Source of the DNA: Bacillota bacterium
GTDB lineage: Bacteria; Bacillota; Clostridia; Saccharofermentanales; Fastidiosipilaceae
Length of the DNA stretch: 34,317 bases
Assembly (NCBI GenBank): GCA_023388205.1
Contig: JAEWGS010000050.1
Span: 1 to 34,317, forward strand
Direction of reading: 5' to 3'
Position numbers and translations under genes: made by a program. Positions 23,115 through 31,285 of this stretch are shown here, in pieces; position 1 is the first letter of the stretch, and every line of letters begins with the position of its first letter. The notes beneath the pieces were generated by a model. That model was not told the DNA's origin. It ran no database searches and was given only the letters and a program-made list of their open reading frames with translations.

Positions 23115-24425
23115 TTACTTATCGAAGCGGAAAGCGTCACGGCCCAAGTAACGAGCGCGTTCACCCAACTCTTCTTCGATACGAAGCAGCTGATTGTATT
23201 TCGCCACACGGTCGGTACGGCTCGGAGCACCCGTCTTGATCTGACCCGCATTGAGCGCAACCACCAAATCTGCAATCGTGGTGTCTTCTGTCTCACCCGA
23301 ACGGTGCGAAACCACCGCCGTGTAACCCGCAAGACGAGCCATTTCCATCGCTTCCATCGTCTCAGTCAAGGTTCCGATCTGATTCACTTTGACCAAGATC
23401 GAATTCGCGCTGCCCAGTTCAATACCCTTGGCCAAACGCTTGGGGTTGGTCACGAAAAGGTCGTCGCCCACGAGCTGCAACTTCTTGCCGAGCTGATCCG
23501 TGAGCTTCTTCCAGCCGTCCCAGTCTTCTTCAGCGAGACCATCCTCGATCGAGATGATCGGATACTTCTCGACGAGTTCCGTCCAATACTGAATCATCTC
23601 GTCGCTCGTCTTCATTTCGCCGCTCTTCCAGAAGAAGTACTTACCTTCTTCGCCCTTCTCTTTCGCAGCTTCATAAAGTTCCGTTGAAGCAGGATCCATC
23701 GCAATGTGGAAATCTTCGCCGGGCTTAAAGCCTGCCGCCTCAATCGCTTTGACGAGGTAACGCAAAGCATCTTCATCGCTGCCGAAGTTCGGCGCAAAAC
23801 CACCCTCGTCGCCGACGCTCGTCGCATATCCATCATTTTTCAAAAGCTTCTTGAGCGTATGGAAAACGTCTGCACACCACTGCAAAGCTTCTTTGAAGCT
23901 GTGAGCGCCCGTTGGCATGATCATAAACTCTTGAAGGTTCACGCTGTTGTCCGCATGCTTACCGCCGTTGATCACGTTCATCATCGGCACGGGCAAGACG
24001 GAACCATTGAGGCCACCAAGATACTTGAAGAGGCTGACCTTTTGGATGTTCGCAGCCAAATGAGCCACGGCCAAAGACACGCCGAGCATCGCATTAGCAC
24101 CGAGCTTGCCTTTGTTATCCGTCCCATCGAGTTGCAGCATTTTGTGGTCAATCGCACGCTGATCGAAGACGTTCATCCCGACGAGTTCAGGCGCAATGAT
24201 CTCATTGACATTCGCCACAGCCTTGGTGACGCCTAAACCGCTATAGCGGCTCTTATCTCCATCACGCAGCTCCACCGCTTCGAAAGCACCGGTCGACGCA
24301 CCGCTGGGGACTGCCGCGCGGCCCATCACACCGCACTCACAGTACACATCGACTTCTACCGTCGGATTGCCGCGAGAGTCCATGATTTCACGCGCACGAA
24401 TACGAGCGATCTTACAAGATTCCAT
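23115..24425 (-). CDS. eno: Enolase (phosphopyruvate hydratase)
   Basis: A 436-aa glycolytic enzyme of standard length converting 2-phosphoglycerate to phosphoenolpyruvate with magnesium. AREIMDSRGNPTVEVDV, AVPSGASTGAFEAVELRDGD, the metal-site segment ISIEDGLAEEDWDGW, the signature ILVKVNQIGTLTET and SHRSGETEDTTIADLVV are all present. AAGGAGG lies 6-7 bases before the ATG. It is flanked by a strong terminator (23058) and by an AT-rich gap upstream (24426-24621), which probably holds its promoter. It is separate from the other glycolytic genes and likely a single cistron. Confidence 0.99.
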   Translation of the reverse strand: MESCKIARIRAREIMDSRGNPTVEVDVYCECGVMGRAAVPSGASTGAFEAVELRDGDKSRYSGLGVTKAVANVNEIIAPELVGMNVFDQRAIDHKMLQLDGTDNKGKLGANAMLGVSLAVAHLAANIQKVSLFKYLGGLNGSVLPVPMMNVINGGKHADNSVNLQEFMIMPTGAHSFKEALQWCADVFHTLKKLLKNDGYATSVGDEGGFAPNFGSDEDALRYLVKAIEAAGFKPGEDFHIAMDPASTELYEAAKEKGEEGKYFFWKSGEMKTSDEMIQYWTELVEKYPIISIEDGLAEEDWDGWKKLTDQLGKKLQLVGDDLFVTNPKRLAKGIELGSANSILVKVNQIGTLTETMEAMEMARLAGYTAVVSHRSGETEDTTIADLVVALNAGQIKTGAPSRTDRVAKYNQLLRIEEELGERARYLGRDAFRFDK

Positions 24426-24593
24426 TGTCTTCCTCCTTGTGATTGCGCCTGAATGGAGCCAAACGCTAAGAGTTTACGCCCGCATCTCAAGTGCTCATCA
24501 ATCCATAAAAACTTATCTAATACTACAAGAAATCCCTTAAAAAATAAATCTCATCTTCTTTGGGGATCCGTTCTCGCATGAAAAAGCAAAAAA

Positions 24594-24607
24594 GCGTCGT
24601 GAAACGC
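24594..24607 (-). terminator. Short hairpin with T tract after the opp operon
   Basis: GCGTT and GACGC (one wobble) form a small stem on the minus strand, followed by TTTTTTGCTTTTT, starting 15 bases after the last opp cistron. The stem is short but the T tract is good. The rest of the 24426-24621 gap is AT-rich and probably holds the eno promoter; TAGTAT near 24515 is a possible -10 without a convincing -35. Confidence 0.5.
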
Positions 24608-24621
24608 ATGGATGAAATGAG

Positions 24622-25140
24622 TTAGATAAAGCAAGCTGCGGCGGCGACAATTAAGAAAAAAATACCGACAAAAAGACTCGCCCACAACGCATCATCTTTT
24701 TTCTTTGAGTCGTCAAACAACAAAGCATCCTGCTCCTGACCCGTCATGCGCTGAAAACGCAGGCGCGCCTCGTCTTGATCTCCATTTAATTCCATTTTTT
24801 GCTGATGTCTGCGATGCACACTTTTTTCATAGCGATCCTTGCCGCCAAAACGCAGCTGAATCAGATCGCGATAGGCGCGACGCATCCCCTTAAAAAAGCC
24901 CTGACCTACGGCATAACGCAGTCCCGCGAAGCCCAAAAGCAAGGTCGCCACCCCGAGGCAGCCATCCGACAGATGGACCGACCAAGGGCGCTGCGTCCCC
25001 GCACGATAGCGCAAAAAGGCAACTAAAGCGACAAAGGCCCAGCCACAGCAAAAAAGGAGCAACGACCGCCGCCAAAAGTGGGGTCGCTGCTCTTTTTCAT
25101 CCAAATCAATATCTTGCGATCGAAATCCTAGAAAACGCAT
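24622..25140 (-). CDS. Small membrane protein of the opp operon, function unknown
   Basis: A 172-aa protein with three hydrophobic segments: about 26-44, 57-79 and 151-172. Between the second and third is a highly charged cytoplasmic-looking part (about 85-148, with KDRYEKSVHRRHQQKMELNG). The layout resembles DUF3899-type membrane proteins of Bacillota, but I cannot confirm the family. Its ATG overlaps the oppF stop (ATGA), so it is translated with the transporter and may assist or stabilise it. The final segment ends at the stop codon. No catalytic motif is visible. Confidence 0.75.
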   Translation of the reverse strand: MRFLGFRSQDIDLDEKEQRPHFWRRSLLLFCCGWAFVALVAFLRYRAGTQRPWSVHLSDGCLGVATLLLGFAGLRYAVGQGFFKGMRRAYRDLIQLRFGGKDRYEKSVHRRHQQKMELNGDQDEARLRFQRMTGQEQDALLFDDSKKKDDALWASLFVGIFFLIVAAAACFI

Positions 25141-26198
25141 CAGTTTTTCGCCTCACGCGCCTGATCTTCCTCAAGGTAACGTTTAATTTCTTCGGAGTTC
25201 GCCAAGACAAAATGTCCCGGACGAATTTCTTGTAAGGTGGGCTTTTCTTTTGAATAATCATGCGCCAACTCTGGCACATAAGCCACGCGTCGACGCGCGC
25301 GTTCCACACGGGGGTCAGGCGTCGGAATGGAAGAAAGCAAAGCTTTGGTATAAGGATGGAAAGGATGCGCAAAGAGTTCATCCGATTCAGAAAGCTCCAC
25401 AATTTTTCCGAAATGCATCACCGCAATACGATTACTGAAGTATTTAACAACAGAAAGGTCGTGCGCGATAAAGATCACCGTCATTCCCATGTCCCGGCGC
25501 AGGTCATTCAAAAGATTGATGATCTGAGCCTGAATCGACACGTCCAAAGCAGATACGGGCTCATCCGCGATAATAATCTTCGGTTGCATGACGATTGCGC
25601 GGGCAATACCGATACGCTGACGCTGGCCACCCGAGAATTCGTGTGGATAACGGTTCGCGTGCTCTGGAACCAAGCGCACATAGTCCAAAACTTCGCGGAC
25701 CTTTTTCTCGATCACATCCTTGTTGCGCTCACCCTGAATTTTCAAGCCTTCAGCGATGATCTCACGGACCGTCATACGCGGATCCAAGGACGAAATCGGG
25801 TCTTGGAAAATCATTTGAATATTCTTGTAAAGTTCTTTGCGATTCGCCTTTACCGCCGCGATAGCCTCTTTGCGCTCATTGGCCAAGCGTTGAGCCAGCT
25901 CGGTGTGACCCGCTTTTCGCGCCTCACGAATCTCAGCTTTGCGCCCTGGAACACCCGTATTGACCAACTTGTCCTCCAAGAAAACGTCGCCGCCAGTAAT
26001 ATCGTATAGACCGATGATTGAACGGCCCGTGGTCGTCTTACCACAGCCAGACTCACCGACGATACCAAAGACTTCGCCGCGATGCACATCGAAGCTGACG
26101 TCATCAACCGCCTTGAGTTGGCTCGAGCCCATCTTGAAATATTGCTTTAGGCCTCGGACAGAAAGCACCACTTCATTGTTCAGAATTTGATCGCTCAT
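25140..26198 (-). CDS. oppF: Oligopeptide ABC transporter ATPase OppF
   Basis: A 352-aa ATPase. Walker A GESGCGKT (48-55), Q-loop MIFQDPISSLDPRMTVREII (Q132), signature FSGGQRQR (188-195), Walker B IIIADEPVSALD (208-219) and the HDLSVVKYFSNRIAVMHFGK segment are typical, and the C-terminal oligopeptide-type tail has HPFHPYTKALLSSIPTPDP. A charged helical stretch of ~35-40 residues (about 84-125) is inserted between Walker A and the Q-loop. GGAGG inside the last oppD codons is 6 bases from the ATG, and the stop/start overlap is ATGA. It works as a heterodimer with OppD. Confidence 0.95.
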   Translation of the reverse strand: MSDQILNNEVVLSVRGLKQYFKMGSSQLKAVDDVSFDVHRGEVFGIVGESGCGKTTTGRSIIGLYDITGGDVFLEDKLVNTGVPGRKAEIREARKAGHTELAQRLANERKEAIAAVKANRKELYKNIQMIFQDPISSLDPRMTVREIIAEGLKIQGERNKDVIEKKVREVLDYVRLVPEHANRYPHEFSGGQRQRIGIARAIVMQPKIIIADEPVSALDVSIQAQIINLLNDLRRDMGMTVIFIAHDLSVVKYFSNRIAVMHFGKIVELSESDELFAHPFHPYTKALLSSIPTPDPRVERARRRVAYVPELAHDYSKEKPTLQEIRPGHFVLANSEEIKRYLEEDQAREAKN

Positions 26199-28450
26199 GC
26201 CTGGCCTCCTTCACTCTTTTCTTCCTTTTGCCTTTGCTCTTGTCCTGCCAAAAGCTCGGCGTCCACCGTCGCACCCTGGCTCAAAGCCGCTTTTAGGGTT
26301 GCCTCGTGTGAGACCTCGTGCAAGCGAACAGAACCATAGTCCTCACCGGTCATACGCTTAATTCGATCCGTCACAATGGCCGGCGGATCCACCTTCGGCG
26401 CATATTCATGCAACAGCCAAGTCGCCGCATAATGCGTATCTGTGATCTTAAAGAGCGGGGGCTCTTGCTCAAAGTCAATCTTCAAAGCGTGCTTATTGCG
26501 CGCCGCAAAAGCGTCGCCAACAGGCGGGTGAATCATGTCCGGGGGTGTGCCTGGAATGGATTCGAGTTTTTCCTTGGTCGCCAAGTCAGGCATGGAGGCC
26601 AAGAGCGCCCAGGTGTAAGGATGGCGTGGATCATAGAAGATTTCTTCGCTCAGACCCTTCTCAACGATCTTGCCCGCGTACATCACCGCGATGCGATCCG
26701 CAATATTGGCCACGACGCCGAGATCGTGCGTAATGAAGATAACCGTCAAGTTGCGGCGCTCTTTTAGATCTTTAATCAAATCAATGATTTGCGCCTGAAT
26801 CGTCACGTCCAAAGCGGTCGTCGGCTCATCGCAGATCAAAATGTCAGGGTTAGAAGATAGGGCAATCGCAATGACGATACGCTGACGCATACCACCGGAA
26901 AATTCAAAGGGGAACTGGCGGAAACGACGTCTCGGTTCAGGAATACCCACCTCGTCCATGATTCGAATGGCACGCTCTTTCGCCACAGTACGGGTCAAGG
27001 GGAAGTCACGGGTCTCAACCCATTCCGAAATTCGCGCGATCACATCGTGCGCCAAGTTTTCGTAGCTAGACGGCTTGGTCGCAATTTGCTCTTCAAAAGA
27101 CTTCGCCGTCTCGTCGAGCAAGTCGCGCAGCATCTCACGACAGGTCGCCATATTCAGTTCATCAGACAAACGCTTTTTGCGGATAAAGCTGGCCTTGGCC
27201 TTTGGATTCGATTTCTGCTCCAAATGAATATAGGATTTCATCTGACGAATCACGTCTTTCGCCGAGCTCACAAAGGTGTAGGCGAAACTGTTCTTGCTAA
27301 GATTCAGGTGGTTGATCGCTGCAGGAATCGATTTCTTCAAAGAGTCGATCACCTGACTCGCCTGGGCCACTGTGAACTCGCCTTCTAATTCTTTCAAGGC
27401 GCGGCGCAGTTCTGCCACAGCAAAGCTCTTTTTCTCGTTGGACTGCTTGGCGGATGTCTTCAGCGCTTGAGCGACGATGTGAATCAAATGCTCATAGTTG
27501 TCTTTGAATTTAGCCTGTGCGCGTTCGTTGAGCTCATGAATCTCCGGCGTGGATCCGAAGTCAAAATCAGCGTTTTCTTTCGCATAGGTCAAAGCTAGGA
27601 AATCCGGCGTCTCTTGATTCAAGCGCTGGTCCAAACGTTCGAGCAGTTGATCAATCTTTGCCCCGAGGCTTTGTTTCGCTTCATTCTGATCAAAGTCCTT
27701 GGCTTGCTTCATCACCTGGATCTGATCAAAGGTCTCCGCAAACTCTTTTCGCCAATCGAAGAAAAGCGCATCGCTTTCAGTCTTGCTTAAACGCGCAATT
27801 TCTTTTGCCGAAGTTTTGTACTTGTCCAAAGTTCCGTGCAGCAACTGAATCTTCGCATCAGACAAATGATCCTTGAGGATACGACCCGATTCATACGCGC
27901 TGTTATAACTTTTGGACAGCTTGCCAGTGCTCTTGAGAAGATCAAAGAATTGATTCATTTCTTTTTTAGCGATGTGATTCGCTTCTTCCGCACTCTTGCC
28001 TTCTTCCATCAGCGCCTCAGCGTAAAACTCGACCAAGTACTTGCTGATTTCTTTGTAATTGTTTTCCGCTTGACGGCGACGCATCTTATTATTCGCCATC
28101 ATCGCCTCAACGATTTGCTTACCGATGCGAACGATCGGGTTCAAGCTCGACAAAGGATCTTGGAAGATCATCGACACGTTGTTGCCGCGGAGTGTGTGAA
28201 AGGTTTCTTCTGGGATCTTCAAAAGATCCATTCCGTTATAAAGAATCTTCCCATGATCGACGCGCGCATTGCCCGCCAAGATGCCCATTATCGCCTTGGC
28301 CGTGACCGATTTACCTGATCCAGACTCACCTACGATCGCAAGACTCTCACCTTCTTGGATCGAAAAATCAACGCCGCGCACCGCACGAACAAAGCCATCG
28401 GAGGTCCAGAAGGAAATTCTTAAATCATCAACTCTTAGTTTCTCTGCCAT
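26195..28450 (-). CDS. oppD: Oligopeptide ABC transporter ATPase OppD with ~350-residue internal insertion
   Basis: A 751-aa protein against ~330-350 usual. Walker A GESGSGKS (41-48) and the Q-loop MIFQDPLSSLNPIVRIGKQI (Q97) come first, then ~365 residues (about 121-488) with no ABC motif, rich in Lys/Glu/Ala/Leu and probably helical, before VGIPEPRRRF, the signature FSGGMRQR (517-524), Walker B ILICDEPTTALD (537-548), H575 and the oligopeptide-type tail. The frame is continuous and all nucleotide-binding motifs are intact, so it is not a frameshift or a pseudogene. The insertion falls in the helical subdomain that contacts the permeases. The start shares bases with the oppC stop (TAATG), with AGGAG about 10 bases upstream. 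Confidence 0.93.
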   Translation of the reverse strand: MAEKLRVDDLRISFWTSDGFVRAVRGVDFSIQEGESLAIVGESGSGKSVTAKAIMGILAGNARVDHGKILYNGMDLLKIPEETFHTLRGNNVSMIFQDPLSSLNPIVRIGKQIVEAMMANNKMRRRQAENNYKEISKYLVEFYAEALMEEGKSAEEANHIAKKEMNQFFDLLKSTGKLSKSYNSAYESGRILKDHLSDAKIQLLHGTLDKYKTSAKEIARLSKTESDALFFDWRKEFAETFDQIQVMKQAKDFDQNEAKQSLGAKIDQLLERLDQRLNQETPDFLALTYAKENADFDFGSTPEIHELNERAQAKFKDNYEHLIHIVAQALKTSAKQSNEKKSFAVAELRRALKELEGEFTVAQASQVIDSLKKSIPAAINHLNLSKNSFAYTFVSSAKDVIRQMKSYIHLEQKSNPKAKASFIRKKRLSDELNMATCREMLRDLLDETAKSFEEQIATKPSSYENLAHDVIARISEWVETRDFPLTRTVAKERAIRIMDEVGIPEPRRRFRQFPFEFSGGMRQRIVIAIALSSNPDILICDEPTTALDVTIQAQIIDLIKDLKERRNLTVIFITHDLGVVANIADRIAVMYAGKIVEKGLSEEIFYDPRHPYTWALLASMPDLATKEKLESIPGTPPDMIHPPVGDAFAARNKHALKIDFEQEPPLFKITDTHYAATWLLHEYAPKVDPPAIVTDRIKRMTGEDYGSVRLHEVSHEATLKAALSQGATVDAELLAGQEQRQKEEKSEGGQA

Positions 28451-30237
28451 TACTCATCCGCTCCTCTCAATGACGGGTTAAAGGCGTCACGCAAGCCATT
28501 CCCAAACAGATTGAAGGCGATCATCATCAGTGAAATCACCAAGGACGGCCAGAACAAGATATGCGGATCAGTCACCATGTACAACTTACCGTTTGCCAAA
28601 ATCGTACCCAACGAAGTCATCGTCGAGGAGTTGAAGTTCACAATGCCCAAATAGGACAGCGAAGACTCACTCATAATGACGCCCGGGATGGTCAAAGCAG
28701 CCGAAGTAATAATCGTACCAATGGCGTTCGGGAAAATATGTTTGAACATCAGTCGTGTATCGCGCGCCCCCATGGTTCGCGCCGCGAGCACGTACTCTTC
28801 TTTCTTAAAGCGGTAGAACTGAGTACGCACACGGTAAGCCGTACCAATCCAGCCCGTCAAACAGAAAGCAAAGAGCAAGCCTGTAAAAACGGTAACCTTA
28901 CCTTTTTGCACCAAGTGCAACTGGAAGAGCGTGGTCACCACGATAAAAGGAATCCCCGACAGGATATCTGAGATACGCTCCAACAAGAGGTCCACCCAGC
29001 CACCGTAGTAACCTTCGAGCGCACCATAAAGCGCACCTAAAACAAAGTTGATCACAGAAACGAAAATGGCCAACAAAATGGAGAGGCGCACACCGGAAGC
29101 CATACGCACCCAGATGTCATAGCCTACGCCATCAGCACCAATGATGTGCTCCGGACCATGACCATTTTTGTACAAGTAGTAGTTGTAATAGAGCACACGA
29201 ATTTCTTTCATCGAGCGCGAACGCGGACGGAAGAACTGGACCTCACCTTGAGCGTTCTTCAAGTAAGTCGGAACCAATTTCCCCTGCTCCAACTCTTCAA
29301 CACTGAGGGGCTGCCCATCTTCGTCGACAGGATTACCGCGACGATCGTGCAAGTACCAGTAGTTGGCGTCGTTTTTGCTATCCGCGTTGAAGAATTTCAC
29401 CGAATTGTTGACCTGAGGATAAATCACCTGAGTATTGTGTTCTTGCTCCCAGGCACGAATCTTGTCATATTCTTCTTGGCTGACGTTCACATAACGGAAT
29501 CCCACCATGTAATACGAGTCAATTCTCGTGCTGTAATACTGGTTTGGAGCTTCCTTTTTGACAACCGGTTTCGCTTTTTTCTTGTCACCACTTTTAGGCT
29601 TATTCCAATTAAAGGAAAAACCCGTCGTATTTTGAGACGCCCGTTTCGCATCGGATTCCTTTTTCTCACTCGCCTTGGTTTCTTGGCTTGCGCTGGAGGC
29701 TTTTGCTTCTTTCTCAGCTTCCTTCTTCGCTTCGGCCAAAACTTCACCGTCCACAGAACCGCTGTCCGCCTCTTCTGCGAGTTCAGCGGCCGTCAACTTC
29801 TTCGCGACATTAACCGGCGTAAAGGGGCTCTTATAACCCAGTTCCGGATCCGTAAGGCCTTTGCCTTCCTTGTCCTCAGCTGCAATCCCGATCCCCAAGG
29901 TGTAATAAAAGTAGCGATTGTTCATCAGCTGCTTACGTGAACCATCCCAAAATCCAGAACGCTCAAAAGCTTTGATTTTCGGACGCACACGCGAATAGTT
30001 ACCGTCTGTATCACTCACCGTAAAGGGGGACAAAAACGGAGCGATGATGGCATAAATTAAGACCACCAAAATAACGTAAGTTCCGATGACGGAAGCTTTA
30101 TTTTTACGGAAGCGCACCATCGCATCTTGGAAGTAAGTCAAAGACTTCGTCCCAAGTTTTTCATCATGAATTTCTACGCCGCTTTGAGCGAGCGCAAAGT
30201 CTTCTCTTTTGAGATTTTTGAATCTTTCGTCGTTCAT
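28450..30237 (-). CDS. oppC: Oligopeptide ABC transporter permease OppC with ~290-residue outside loop
   Basis: A 595-aa permease against ~300 usual. TM1 is about 48-70, then a long non-membrane segment (about 75-365), and then the ordinary permease core from GADGVGYDIWVRMASGVRLS onward, with the EAA loop EYVLAARTMGARDTRLMFKH (481-500) and the final TM near 562-580. The inserted part contains YYTLGIGIAAEDKEG, a low-complexity Lys/Ala/Glu/Ser tract (about 148-230) and a Tyr/Asn-rich part. Topology places it outside the membrane. The ATG overlaps the oppB stop (TGATG). Confidence 0.93.
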   Translation of the reverse strand: MNDERFKNLKREDFALAQSGVEIHDEKLGTKSLTYFQDAMVRFRKNKASVIGTYVILVVLIYAIIAPFLSPFTVSDTDGNYSRVRPKIKAFERSGFWDGSRKQLMNNRYFYYTLGIGIAAEDKEGKGLTDPELGYKSPFTPVNVAKKLTAAELAEEADSGSVDGEVLAEAKKEAEKEAKASSASQETKASEKKESDAKRASQNTTGFSFNWNKPKSGDKKKAKPVVKKEAPNQYYSTRIDSYYMVGFRYVNVSQEEYDKIRAWEQEHNTQVIYPQVNNSVKFFNADSKNDANYWYLHDRRGNPVDEDGQPLSVEELEQGKLVPTYLKNAQGEVQFFRPRSRSMKEIRVLYYNYYLYKNGHGPEHIIGADGVGYDIWVRMASGVRLSILLAIFVSVINFVLGALYGALEGYYGGWVDLLLERISDILSGIPFIVVTTLFQLHLVQKGKVTVFTGLLFAFCLTGWIGTAYRVRTQFYRFKKEEYVLAARTMGARDTRLMFKHIFPNAIGTIITSAALTIPGVIMSESSLSYLGIVNFNSSTMTSLGTILANGKLYMVTDPHILFWPSLVISLMMIAFNLFGNGLRDAFNPSLRGADE

Positions 30238-31202
30238 CAGCGCGCCCCCATTCGAATTCTCGGATCAAGGAATCCGTAGCTCAAATCCACCAACAAAGAA
30301 GCGGACAGACCGATTAAGGTGTAGAACATGGTCGCCCCGACAAAGACATCGTAGTCCAAGAGCGAAATCGCCCTAATCATCAAAGAGCCCATGCCGTTGA
30401 TGGCGAAAATCTGCTCGGTAATCATTGCGCCGCCAAAGAGTGAAGACAAAGTCGCAATAATCATCGGAAGAATGGGCACCATCGCATTTTTGAGCGCATG
30501 CTTTCGCGTCGCTTGCGCGCGCGTCAGACCTTTAGTACGCGCCAAAAGCATGTACTCAGAAGTCAGACACTCCGTCAGCTCCGCACGGGTAAAGCGCGCG
30601 AAGCCCGCGATCGAGCCGAAAGACAAGGACAAAATTGGCATGACCAATGAATGGATCATGACGGGTGAAAGCCATGACCCCCCTGCATCATTCAAGGATG
30701 CAGCGACCAGAGGGAAAATGCCCAGTTTGAAGCCCAAGATGTACTGAAGCAAGAAAGCAACAACGTAAGACGGCACAGAAATGAAAATCATAACCGCGAC
30801 CGAAATGGTATGGTCGGTCGCTTTATTTTTCTTCAACGCCGCCCAAATTCCGAACAAAATCCCCAGAGGAACCGAAATCAAAATAGAAATGATATTTAAG
30901 ATCAAGGTCGGAGCCATACGAGAAACCATCAGTGCACCAACCGGTTTCATGTAGTCGATGCGCCAAGAAACTCCGAGCTCTCCATTGGTGAAAAAGTTCT
31001 TCAAATAGATCGCGTACTGCTCAAGAATCGGTTTGTTATATCCGAGAGCCTCGCGTCGAGCTAACTCCAACTTAGCTTGTGCACCCATCTGAGTGACCTC
31101 AGGTTGCAAAAGCTTAATCAGTACAAATGAGATCGTCATGATGCAAAACGTGATCAAGAGCATCAGCCCGATACGTTTCATGACGTACTTAAACATATAC
31201 AT
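30237..31202 (-). CDS. oppB: Oligopeptide ABC transporter permease OppB
   Basis: A 321-aa permease of normal length. TM1 is RIGLMLLITFCIMTISFVLI, and the EAA loop is EYMLLARTKGLTRAQATRKH, followed by ALKNAMVPILPMI. The outside loop after TM1 (EVTQMGAQAKLELARREALG, then NKPILEQYAIYLKNFFTNGE) is the typical OppB/DppB layout. The frame reaches 31259, but ATG at 31202 has AAGGA 7 bases upstream and gives the usual N-terminus. It forms the membrane channel with OppC. It follows oppA by 83 bases containing a strong hairpin, the only large gap within the operon. Confidence 0.96.
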   Translation of the reverse strand: MYMFKYVMKRIGLMLLITFCIMTISFVLIKLLQPEVTQMGAQAKLELARREALGYNKPILEQYAIYLKNFFTNGELGVSWRIDYMKPVGALMVSRMAPTLILNIISILISVPLGILFGIWAALKKNKATDHTISVAVMIFISVPSYVVAFLLQYILGFKLGIFPLVAASLNDAGGSWLSPVMIHSLVMPILSLSFGSIAGFARFTRAELTECLTSEYMLLARTKGLTRAQATRKHALKNAMVPILPMIIATLSSLFGGAMITEQIFAINGMGSLMIRAISLLDYDVFVGATMFYTLIGLSASLLVDLSYGFLDPRIRMGAR

Positions 31203-31224
31203 AGGCAATTCCTTACAATGGCAA

Positions 31225-31254
31225 AACGAAGCGGAGGAAGCCCCCCGCTTCGTT
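31225..31254 (-). terminator. Strong hairpin between oppA and oppB
   Basis: AACGAAGCGG pairs perfectly with CCGCTTCGTT (10 bp) around a 10-base loop on the minus strand, followed by only TTGCC. It is likely a partial terminator or a 3' stabiliser that lets oppA mRNA exceed that of the membrane genes, common for binding-protein operons. That role is inference. Confidence 0.65.
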
Positions 31255-31285
31255 GCCAATCATACAAAGCACTTACAGAGAACGA

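Noticed and set aside
26195..28450. OppD as two frameshifted genes or a pseudogene
   Set aside because: The frame is open throughout and all nucleotide-binding motifs are intact and in order.
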